Below, piece by piece: positions 1 to 9,654 of a DNA stretch of 64,000 nt. Numbering within the stretch: position 1 is the stretch's first letter; each line of letters starts with the position of its first letter. This DNA is from Klebsormidium nitens (lineage: Eukaryota > Streptophyta > Klebsormidiophyceae > Klebsormidiales > Klebsormidiaceae): assembly GCA_000708835.1 (NCBI GenBank), contig DF236989.1, positions 210,578 through 274,577 on the forward strand, read 5' to 3'. A model generated the notes under the pieces. It worked only from the letters and a program-made list of their open reading frames with translations, was not told the DNA's origin and searched no databases. The translations under genes and the position numbers were made by a program.

Positions 1-1
1 G

Positions 2-1198
2 GATAAGGCTTCCGAGAAGGTGCAGGGGGCCAAGGAGAGCGTGAAGGAAAGCGCGAAGGGCGCGGCTGACAAGGCCTCCGAGAAGGTTCAGGGTGCGAAA
101 GAGAGCGCTAAGGAGACGGCTGAGAAGGTCAAGCAGACCGCGAAAGAGACGGCGGACAAGGCGTCTGAGAAAGTGCAGGGTGCGAAGGAGAGCGTGAAGG
201 AAAGCGCGAAGGGAGCGGCTGACAAGGCGTCCGAGAAGACGGAAGAAGCGAAGCAAGTGGTGAAGGATACGGCAAACAAAGTGGCGGAGAAAGCGCAGGG
301 GGCCAAGGAGAGCGCCAAGGCGACTGCACAGGAGACAGCGGATAAGGCGTCGGAGAAAGCGCAGGGGGTGAAGGAAAGCGCGAAAGAGACTGTTGACAAG
401 GCTGCAGAGAAGGCGCAAGGTGCCAAGGAAAGCGTCAAGGACACCACGAAGCAGGCGGCTGGGAAAGCGCAAGAGACGAAGGAGAGTGTCAAGGCCGGCG
501 CAAAGGAAACGGCTGACAAGGTCTCTGGGAAAGCGCAGGAAGCGAAGGAGAGCGTCAAGGCCGGAGCGAAGGAAACGGCCGACAAGGTTTCTGGCAAGGC
601 CCAGGAAACAAAGGAGAGCGTGAAGGAGACGGCCGACAAGGCGTCGGCGAAAGCTCAGGAGCATAAGGAGTCGGTGCAGGAAGCGACGGGCAAGCCTGGG
701 GAGGGCGCAAAGGGTTCGCAGGCGGTTGCCCGTACGAGCGCCAAGGCGGCGCAGGATTGGATCGTGGACCGAACTGAGGATGCCAAAGAAGTGGTGATCA
801 GTGGTAAGGAAGCCGTGATGGGGAGTGGACGGACGGCGAGCGATTGGGTGAATGCGGCGGCAGTGACCGTCGCGGGGGCGGCGGAGAGTGCCAAGGAGAG
901 CGTCAAGGGCGCGGTCGGCGCGGGGAAGGAGAAGGCGGAGGAGGTTAAGGATGGGGTTAAGGAGAAGGCGGAAGGGGCGAAGGAAGCGGTTAAGGAGACG
1001 GCGGAAGATGTGAAAGAGACGGTTGAGGACAAGGCGGATGAAGCAAAGGAGGCTGTGGGCGCGTCGGAGGGAGAGGGAGGATCGGACGGCGGAGATGAGG
1101 CGGCGGGAGAGGCGGACGGTGGAGATGACGCGCCAGAGGAGGAGGAGGAGCCCGAGAAGAAGATTACAGTGAGTCTCGGGCTTCTGTATCAATCCTAA
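2..1198 (+). CDS. LEA (late embryogenesis abundant) group 3-like protein, 5' truncated
   Basis: The frame is open through the left edge, so only the C-terminal ~398 residues are present. The protein is almost entirely imperfect 11-residue repeats of the kind seen in LEA_4/group 3 proteins (units such as AKESVKETADKA and SEKAQGAKES), rich in Ala, Lys, Glu, Gln and Thr and without Cys. Such proteins are disordered when hydrated and become amphipathic helices on drying, protecting membranes and proteins; that role is family knowledge. Around residue 240 the repeat is broken by less regular sequence containing two Trp, and the protein ends in an acidic Gly/Asp/Glu tail followed by a short hydrophobic end. 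A donor-like ACA|GTGAGT lies 30 bases before the stop, so the true C-terminus could differ. No signal peptide can be judged because the start is missing. Confidence 0.9.
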   Translation, partial: DKASEKVQGAKESVKESAKGAADKASEKVQGAKESAKETAEKVKQTAKETADKASEKVQGAKESVKESAKGAADKASEKTEEAKQVVKDTANKVAEKAQGAKESAKATAQETADKASEKAQGVKESAKETVDKAAEKAQGAKESVKDTTKQAAGKAQETKESVKAGAKETADKVSGKAQEAKESVKAGAKETADKVSGKAQETKESVKETADKASAKAQEHKESVQEATGKPGEGAKGSQAVARTSAKAAQDWIVDRTEDAKEVVISGKEAVMGSGRTASDWVNAAAVTVAGAAESAKESVKGAVGAGKEKAEEVKDGVKEKAEGAKEAVKETAEDVKETVEDKADEAKEAVGASEGEGGSDGGDEAAGEADGGDDAPEEEEEPEKKITVSLGLLYQS

Positions 1199-1694
1199 CT
1201 TGCGGCGTTGTGCCTCTCTGGGGTTTGGGATGCTGTCTTCTTGACCCGGCTTGTTTCGAGAAGCAGTAGTCTTTGCAACCGACCCCTTAAAAAGTGCGTT
1301 TGCTAGACGCAAAACCTGCTTAGTACTCCGATCGGTCTCCATCTGCGCTACATCTGAAAGGGGCTGAAAAGTCTTGATGACTTAGTCTACTTTCTGTCGC
1401 TCGTGAATAAAACAGTCTCTTCTCTTTCTCCAACGTGAAAACGCTGTTGAAAAGGCTAAGCAGGGTACTGTTGTAGGAACCGATGTAAGAAGACGCGTGT
1501 GAAGGCTACGCAATTACCATGATGCTCTCAGTCAATCACATCGGTAATGTCCAGAAGTGACAGCTGCTCTTTCTGGTGCACTTAAAAGACCGACGGTACA
1601 AGCGTTGATTATGTTCGCCCCGTCGAAAGTTGCTCCTTATCATGTCAAGGGCTCGCCTCTGCTCGTGTTCAAATTTCGATTGTTCTTTCTGCAG

Positions 1695-3218
1695 ATCGAG
1701 GACATAAAGACTGCTCCCATGGACTACCGCTTCCCAACCACCAATCAGGTGCGCATCGTACTTTTCAGCCCTCATCGTGAAAGTTCTTCACGTCCGCACT
1801 TGCCGCATTTCCAGCCTAGAAAGCCGATTTGCCGAACACAAGACATGAAGAGAGATTGTATTGTTGGTGGCAGAACAGAGGAGAATCTGGTGAAAGGCAC
1901 ACTTCTTCGGCCTCTCTGGCAAGGCTATCAGTATTGTCGGAGATCACACGCTTCGAGTTTTGCACAGGCTTTCAACTATTGCTTCAAGAAAGTCTGGGCC
2001 AGGTTTCGCCGGCCAACACATGCATTGGATTCTCTGCCAGCAAAGCAGTGGCGCACGCAGAGTCACGGGTGTCCATTATCAATGCGGCTGAGACCCTCAA
2101 ACCTTCCAGGCTCGGACCCCCCCGTAGCCTTCGCAATTGTTTCTCAAACACGTGTATTTTTCTGTGTCCAGGCCAAGCACTGCTACACCCGGTATAACGA
2201 GTTCCACAAGTAAGTGAACGGTCAAATGTCTCTTCGGTTCCGAGATTGAAAAACCCTTCATAATCAAGCTTCTGATGCGACTCTTGCGACTTTCGAATGG
2301 TGAAGAATGTGTCAAACCTTCACGACGGGTTCTTCAGTTTCGAAAGTCGATGGTCGTTTGTGGTCATCATATTTCAATCTTTCATGAAAGTGAGCGGACG
2401 TAAGTCATTGGTTACGATATTGTGAGGGGTTGACATCCGCGTTATCAATCTCAAAATCGAGTGCAACGCACGTGAGTCAGTACCTTTCCGTGGAAGGCAG
2501 GCGAAATGCTCGTTCAAAGTTTTTTTGAAACAAAAACTCACGAGCGCATGTGCGGTGACAGGTGTGCGGCCCAGAAGGGCGAGGACGACCCGGAGTGCAA
2601 GCAGTACCAACGCTGGTACCGCTCACTGTGCCCAGGAGAATGGGTAAGTTCGTCTACTTCCGCTCGTCCACTCCCGTTCGATCCATACTGTGAGTGTGGA
2701 AACTTTTGCGTGAGCCTTTCAGCTTACTGCCACGTAATCCTTCTGGGATTCCCCTAGCAACATGCGCGCGTTTCTCATGACCCTTTCTGTTCCGAGTGTT
2801 TCGACGATCGTTTCCGATGCTCCCTCTCTTCTTTTTTGAAACCCTATTGCTAGGACACTGATCAAACGATAGAACGTCTGTGGCATACTCGAATGACTTT
2901 GGCCCCGGTTCTGACAACCTGCCTGATCACAAGGTTGGACTTCTGATCAGGAAAGTATGGACTGGTATTTGGCGGCTGTGTGAGCTCAATAGAGAATGGT
3001 CATTATAGAATCCGAGGTGTCGGGCCTTTAACAAGTAAAGTTGGGCTTCAATTATGCAGAATATCTGGAAGAAGCTTTGAATTGCAACTTTTGACTTCTC
3101 AAGGACTTTGAAGTGTGCGCTTACATTCAAATAATGAAACATCTGCATTGTGTTCTCTGACCAGGTCGAAAAGTGGAACGAGCAGAGGGAGGAAGGCACG
3201 TGGGCGGGTCGGTACTGA
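1695..3218 (+). CDS. COX6B: Cytochrome c oxidase subunit 6b (COX6B), 5' exon unresolved
   Basis: Four exons chain in phase: 1695-1748, 2172-2209, 2562-2643 and 3165-3218. They encode about 75 residues with the diagnostic plant COX6B blocks RFPTTNQ, HCYTRYNEFHKC, RSLCPGEW and VEKWNEQREEGTWAGRY. The twin CX9C and CX10C cysteine motifs are intact (C-YTRYNEFHK-C and C-KQYQRWYRSL-C). These form two disulfides in the mitochondrial intermembrane space, where the subunit bridges the two monomers of complex IV. The conserved block IEDIKTAP begins directly after an acceptor at 1693-1694, so a short upstream coding exon should carry the start Met. I could not place it in 1199-1690; an in-frame ATG at 1611 reading through the supposed intron is the alternative. 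The short form lacks the long N-terminal extension of some plant paralogues. Confidence 0.93.
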
Positions 3219-4986
3219 GCGGGTCCGTACGCATTCAGTATACTGCAGAGAACCGCTGTCCCATGGAGAGTGATGTGGTCAGCATCACGTGCGGGACTAA
3301 GAGGTCATCTATACCTTTTTGAAACGTCGACTTTTGTCAAACTTTGAAAGCGCTAGCAAGCATAGGCATCACGCATAAAAGACCTCATCGCCTACAGCAA
3401 TATGTCCTTCACACACCGTCAGATAAACCTGGTCTTCACGACTCAAACCCCCGTCCGTGTTACTCTGTCTTGATTTACCATGTCACGGCCAGCGTCACCA
3501 AACCCCTAAATCAGTGTTGATTGAGGACCCGATGCAAGCCTAGCCGCCCCGTTTCACAGTCCAAAATTCTTCTGGTTTCGAAGGCACTTACACGTCTAAA
3601 TGGCCGGCCCATGTTTCATGAGCACGCGCTGAGTTGATACAAACGATGATCATCCATGGCGGGTCCGATCACAAACGTGCAACACTTGCCAATCTGGATC
3701 GAGCTCTCGACGAAATGGTTTCCAACCGGAATGCTTCCAACAGCTCCCGACAAAGGCATCACAAACCTGAATAATCAAGGTGATACAGCGGCCATGGCGG
3801 CTGCCGGGCTCGAAGTTGTCGAATTGATGCACTGGCCGCGGCTGAGAATTGACCCATTGCATGCATGCATGCTTTGAATCGGAATGCATGGACTCGCCAG
3901 TCTAATATGACCGTCCACAGCGCAACTTTAATTCATCCGCGACTTGCTTGCACCGTGCCAGAAACAGATGCCAAGTGACTGCTGCTATGTGCATATATCA
4001 GATCGACCCCGATCGATTGCGTTCCGCGATGCATTGTCATCCTACTCAGTTCGAATGATTGACAGCCTGAGCCGCCGCATCAGGAGATAGCCTTGCACCA
4101 TATCCTGGTCGAAACATTGGCTTCAGAACTTGCAAATAAGAGTGAGTCCGTGACCCTTGCCAGGGGCGGCGCATACCGTACCTAGCACTTCAACCGCGCC
4201 GCCGCGCGGCCGCGCCTTTCTCTATCCCGGCCGCCCGCGACCCCGGCGCGAGTGCGTGCCACGTCATCAGCACCGCTCGCCATGCATATTTTGGCTGCGC
4301 CCAGTCGATCACGCGTGCATGCTGCATGCAAGTACGAGATGTACGCCGAGGTCTCGCATGACGTCGATCAAGCCCCGGGGAGCGATACCGTATGCAGACG
4401 GCCGATGACGGACTGCTACAGAAGATCAGTGGCTTCTTCTGCAGCCTCAGGCGCTCGCCAAGTTACAGTTCACCTATACCCAGCGAAACCAGCTGTGTAA
4501 GCACGCCAGACATCTGCAGGGTGTTGTCGACCAGCTCTTGACAGAATCTGGAGCGCCCCGTTTTATACGTGCGCATGCACAGTCAGAGGGCTTCCTGGTG
4601 CTAGTTTCCTATGAGCGACTTCGAGCTGGATTGGCGAGTCTGAAACAGTTCCTAGCTAGCGCCGGTGCATCGAGCAACGAGGGAGCTGCCGCTTTGCGGG
4701 GATCTTAGTCTGTCACCAGAAAGAGCTGCGTAACGACGTTTTATCAGATTGTCTCTCAGGCTGTGCTTCGCTCTCTGCACTCGTCGCTCTTGCTTTCGTA
4801 ATCCGTTTCAGGAGCTAGCTCTTAAAGCTGAAGAAGGGGAAGGTCGAAAGGGGGCTCTCTCGAAGGAAGACTGTTTGGTGAAACGTTGGAAGCGACACCA
4901 ACTTCACCCACTTCTTGAACAAACCTTTGTGAAACTAAGCTAGTTTCCCGATTCCTGCTGCACACCCGACGCCGAGTGACGTCATC
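3219..4986. other. Intergenic region, no supported gene
   Basis: No frame here has exon-like composition or recognisable similarity. It contains an alternating ATGCATGC tract near 3855-3872 and a GC-rich CpG-dense patch at about 4180-4265 (GCCGCCGCGCGGCCGCGCC and flanks). That patch could be the promoter region of the small gene starting at 4987, but there is no direct evidence. Confidence 0.4.
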
Positions 4987-5372
4987 ATGCATTCTGCACG
5001 CAGCCTCTGGGAGGCGACCAGGCGCCAGCCCCTTGTGCCAGTTTTCGTGGGGTCTATCGCGGTCCTGGTCGCCGCGTTTACTCTCCCCCCCAGATTGACC
5101 GGGGGAGAAGCACCGGGACCGTACGCCCCTTCCCCCGACAAGGCCGTCCGCACTGGGGGGATCATCGGCAACCGCCCGGTGAAAAGCACCGGGTCGGCAT
5201 CAGGGACGGAGCCGGAGACCGGGCCTGAGATTGGAGATACGAAGAAGGATGCTCGGGGCAAGGTAAGTTTTTGCACATAGCCCAGATTTTACTTTGATTT
5301 TGAGGACCTTTGTTTCTGAAGTTTTTGGGTTTACTAGGATTTCAGCTCAGTTCTGACGTTGACGTTTCATGA
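4987..5372 (+). CDS. Possible small single-pass membrane protein
   Basis: The first exon (4987-5262) opens with ATG and ends at a perfect donor AAG|GTAAGT. Its 92 residues contain a basic N-terminus, a hydrophobic segment PVFVGSIAVLVAAFTL at about residues 18-33, and a polar Gly/Thr/Pro/Glu-rich remainder. The best partner I see is a tiny terminal exon, 5346-5372, after the acceptor TTTACTAGGATTTCAG, giving a protein of about 100 residues. Reading through the donor instead gives a 97-residue single-exon product. The pattern QPLVPVFVG faintly recalls the start of HIG1-type mitochondrial proteins (xNPLVPxG), but the rest does not support a firm call. Product unrecognised. It follows COX6B on the same strand with its own upstream region. 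Confidence 0.4.
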
Positions 5373-7765
5373 TCTGGGGTCTCGATTATTAGTCCACCAA
5401 TTCTCTGCAGTGTACACTTACTCGTGAACAGCGGGTTGGTGTCTAGTGAAGAATTGGGGCGACCGAGGTCGGTCTTCAAAGAAGAAGATAAGAGGCGGAG
5501 ACTTTGAAGGTTACGGGGTTTCAAGACAGCGCTGGGGTGGATCTCTGAGACGCCCTCTGCGGTTCGTTGTTGGAGGCCAAACGTTTTGCACGAGCCATGC
5601 GCCGACGGTTCGTCTGGTTTGGATCAATTGATTTGCGGGGGGTGATTCAAATCGATCAGAGAGACGCAGCGCGGTTAGGATGGACTGGTGTTCGACAGCT
5701 TGCAGTGTTGATTATCTGAAACCAGGCCAGACGAGCAAGGTTTGGAATTGGGTAGAAGATGCGAAGGTGTGTAGATCATCATATCTCTGTTGAGAATGAT
5801 TCTGGAACAAACGGAGATGCTAGCTTCATAACGAGCGAGTTCGGGCTTACTTTCCTAATTTCTAAGAACGGAGTGGAACAAAGAGTTGTAGCCGAAACTC
5901 TATTGGAAGTGCACTGGTTTGTGAGTTCGGCCCGATCCAAAAGCTGTTTTTCTGTCGAAGTGCGCTGCTGCTTTCAACGAGATTCGTGGGAAGTTCCACT
6001 GGTACCTTGCCAAACCGGGCACGTATCTGCTACGAGATTAGGGTCGGTTCTTATTTTCTGTGAAATCTGTGACAGCGGTCGAGTCTTCGACCAACAGGAC
6101 GCCTTTTGAATTGCTTGTGGGTTGCTTGTCCTTCCTGTGATCGTCGACTGTCGTGGATGTACTCAACGGTTTGGCGGAGCATCTAGGCTCACAGATAGAT
6201 TCACACACTTGAGATTTCTCTTGTCGAAAGGTTCCCAAATTCGTCACTTTCTCAAAGCACGGCCCCCATTTTCGCAGGGTTCTACGTAAGCCGTTTCTTT
6301 GCCCGAGAGGTTGTTGACTGGTGACGGTGTCGAACCAAACGCACTTGCAACCTTGCTGACAGGTGTGATGGAGGGAACGCGTGCAAGGTGATCAGGAGGG
6401 GTCGCCGGACTACAGTGGAGCTTTTCTATACTTGAGCATGTATTGATTACCACAAGTTTGGAAAAGACGGCTCGCCAGCCCTTAAGTTGCAGGCATCGCG
6501 GTAGCTTGGTCTTTAGGCACTGCATCTCAAATATTGATCAAGAGGAGAAGTCTAAGCAGCGCTCTGCAACGGGTTCCAGGTGGTGATGCATAGCTAAACA
6601 GAGCCGTACGTGAGCATAGACAAACGGGTTTGAACGGGGCCCCACGTGAGCATTGCACAGGCCGCCAGTTGGTAGTTCAATCAGCGCGGCAATGCACCTG
6701 CACTCGTTCAAAGTGAATTTGGCGGGTGAGGCTATATAAGTCAAAGCCTTGCTGCATGAAAATTTTACTCTTTTCAAGTTTTGACCGGCAAACGTACATA
6801 GACCTGAAGCAGAAACTGTACTGAGCGTAAGAACTTGGTGTAGAGAGGCATGCATGTTGCCAGTTCAACCGCGCACGTACCAGCATGAGCTTACTCATGC
6901 ATTTCGTGATCATATGGATCATAGATGAAGTACCGTCTGGGCAGGACATGCAATCTTGCGGTCCGTTGTCGAAGCCCTGATCATGCAATTGTTAAACGTC
7001 TGACGTCGGTGGCAGTCATGCCAGCATCCGCGCCTCAGGGCCGTTTAATCGATCCCTTTTACAGTATCCGATCGGGCTATGCCAGCACGGTAACCAGCCA
7101 TATCGGCTTTGTCAGCTTAACTGAATGTCGTTTGGATCCAACTCGACTAATCTATCAGATGTGTACGTGACCCACTTTCGCTACTTGGTTCGAGCTTAAA
7201 GCTTATCTTTGAATTCCTGATACTGTTTGGTTTTTACTAGTTTGCTAGCTGTCGCTGAGTCGTCCAGAAACACGTATCAGCACAAAGACCCTATGGCCAA
7301 CTTGCCTAGACACACCCATTTCTGAAGTGCATTTCTCTCAAATCTGCTTTGGCACTTCCTCTTGACTAATAACATGCTACGATTATTCTACTTTCGCCGT
7401 TCCGGATCGAAGCTTACCAATCAGACTTTTACAACATCGATCTGAGTCACACAGTACATCCATAATACAGACACGTCACGCCACCTTTGCATTAACCTGC
7501 TATGTTATACGCAATCTAAACGTCCCGGGCTCATTTAGCCTACTTACCAGACCTCGAGAGCGCTAAATGACATCATTTCGGCCCGCCAGACTTCGCAGGC
7601 AGTCGGCAGCGCCAGAGTCTTTGGGTCAGCCCAAGCTTTCTTTATCCACCGAACGCCTCGTCTTTGGTATGATCACACAAATAAAATCATAAAAATGCTA
7701 TCAGAAATTCAACCATCGGACAACGCCCACCACTGCGCGGCCACCGCCTTTTCAATCTCAGATGT
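5373..7765. other. Intergenic region, no supported gene
   Basis: Several chance open frames up to about 115 codons occur on both strands, but none shows GC-rich exon composition, conserved motifs or splice sites that chain in phase. I see no confident feature. Confidence 0.4.
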
Positions 7766-9377
7766 CTATGTAATGTCCGACGTCATCTGTTTCTCGACCT
7801 TCGAGCGCAGCGCGGCCGCGGTCGAGCTCTGGGCCGTCGGATGCCCCCGGAGGACGCTTGACGGACTCTCCCCGCCGTCCGATTCCGCCGGACCAATCAT
7901 CCGCGACAGCGCGCGCGCACTCGCCAAGAGACCGGCCATCCTTTCCTCCAAGCCAGCAACGACCGCTTCCAGCTGTGCCGCGCGCCGCTCTTTCTCTACG
8001 ATTCTGGTCTCCAGCGTTCCGCCGGGCGGAACGTCCGTCGGCGCTGCTTCCGGAGATCCTGCGATCGGGAGAAATGGGTTCAGATTGCTGCACAGATAAG
8101 GAAGGGTGTTCTTTGTTCCTGTGCCCTTGGACCGGGCCCTGCTTTTGAAATCCAATGCTGGCTTATTTCAAACGGGCAACATCTTTGACGAATTGAAAGC
8201 TTTATGTTCATTTATTTGGGTCAACCTCTTCATTCAGGCAAATCGCTTGAGATGATAGCTTCTCGTGTGTCGTTCCTACAGCACGGTTCATAAAATACCC
8301 TTTTGCACGGGAAGAGCTCGACGAAAAACGAACCCAAAAGTATGACAGAAAACAAAAAAGTGACTTTCGTTTTAAAAACAAGATTGCAATGTTGCACAAT
8401 TACGAAAATCTCGGCAGTTTCATCGCTTGCTCGGGAGTAACCAATAGAGACTTCGGATGTCAAACGTACACGAGTTCTGGACAAATCTGCTTGGTGTTTG
8501 TGATTTCGAGCTCAGCCAGCGACGTCAATATAGGCTGCAATTTACTATCGTGGATGCCATTCCTGCTCAGAACGTGCCAAACAGGCGTTGTGTTGTTGAC
8601 ACCATACCACTATTTCTCCTATGAGATTCCTGTTTGTAAGTACTCGAGCCTTACGTGCTCTTGTTTGAACAGTAGAGCTTGAAAAGTAGGCGGTGTAAGC
8701 AACTCGACCTCACACACTCAACCCTCATCTGCAACCTCGACCAGCTTTTGGTGCGGGCCGGAATCCCAGTCGAAGTCAACAATCTTAGATACTCGGCGCA
8801 GTCACTAGGGCCTTTCGACTGCGCCCCTTCTGGTTTTGTCGCAGAGAGAAGTCGAACCGACAGCTGTTTACCTGGCACAAAGCCGATTACCCGGGGCCCC
8901 GCCTTTTTCACCCGCGGCCTGTTGCGACCGGTTGCGTCCCCTACCCCGTGCGTCTTTATTGCAGCATCTGAGTACCCCCGGCGGTTCGCAGCGTACGAAC
9001 CGCGCCAAGAAGTGGCTGACGGTGGAAACGTGGGAACGGGAATCGATTTAGGTTCTGGGTTGCTCAGAGGTTGGCGATAGGAAAATAGGGAAATGAAAAG
9101 TAGAGTCCACTCAGGTTCTGGGTTGCTCCGAGATCGGCTCTGGCTTGTTCGCAGAATCTCCAAGCTTGTGCCGTGTTTGCCAAAGACTATTTCGTCGCAA
9201 TCCTTCCGACAGGCATCACTGACCTTTGAGCCAAACGAGATACCCGACAACAGCAGAGACGAGATTAAAAAGCGCGCGAAAAAACGCAGCACGGCAAGCG
9301 TGTGGGTACAGCGGTGTCGATGAATTGATAGAGAGAACTTGAGGGCTTCCAAATGAGCGTGCGGAGAAACATAGCAT
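7766..9377 (-). CDS. Tentative three-exon gene: membrane segment plus short coiled coil
   Basis: Three minus-strand exons chain with matching phase-1 borders: 9224-9377, 8872-9015 and 7766-8058. The product would be about 196 residues. It has a hydrophobic stretch near residues 35-50 (FNLVSAVVGYLVWLK), a basic middle segment (TGRNRPRVKKAGPRV), then a leucine-rich coiled coil from about residue 115 (ETRIVEKERRAAQLEAVVAG and on), and a Ser/Gly-rich tail. The last exon is the strongest part: GC-rich, with a good acceptor (GATCGCAG) and coiled-coil heptads. The first exon uses the only in-frame ATG; the frame stays open a little upstream. Product unrecognised. A competing plus-strand open frame over 8845-9051 cannot be excluded, so the middle exon is the weakest. 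Confidence 0.42.
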
Positions 9378-9654
9378 TTGTACTAAGAGAGGAAAGGCCT
9401 TCAATGAAGTGTCCGACTGACACCTTTGGCAAGACCGTACACGTTAACGAGAGGTTTTTAGGAGCCGCAAAAGGAAGGCGTTCCAACCACCGCAATGCGA
9501 ATCCTTTCCGTTACAACGGCTGACCTACAGCAGAAGAGTCTCAACAGATTCCCTGAGAACCTGAAAGCACTCAGCGGAAGGGTAAGCTCAAATCAAAATG
9601 CTCTGAACTCCCGCAATCGAGGGTCCTTGGTGGAGCAACTCCGATAAAGCAGAA

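Noticed and set aside
88-1032. Long antisense open frames (183 and 125 codons) opposite the LEA repeats
   Set aside because: They are Ser/Phe/Ala repeats produced by the complementary strand of a Lys/Ala/Glu 11-mer array; no independent evidence of coding.
3855-3872. ATGCATGCATGC tract as a possible Z-DNA or regulatory element
   Set aside because: Short alternating purine-pyrimidine runs are common; nothing links it to a gene.
5759-6109. 116-codon plus-strand open frame
   Set aside because: Composition and content look random; no splice context or similarity.
8845-9051. Plus-strand exon candidate ending in TNRAKKWLTVETWERESI
   Set aside because: It has an acceptor and phase 0, but it would need an intron of about 3.5 kb to reach any upstream exon. 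The minus-strand chain explains the same GC-rich block with two phase-matched borders. Not fully excluded.
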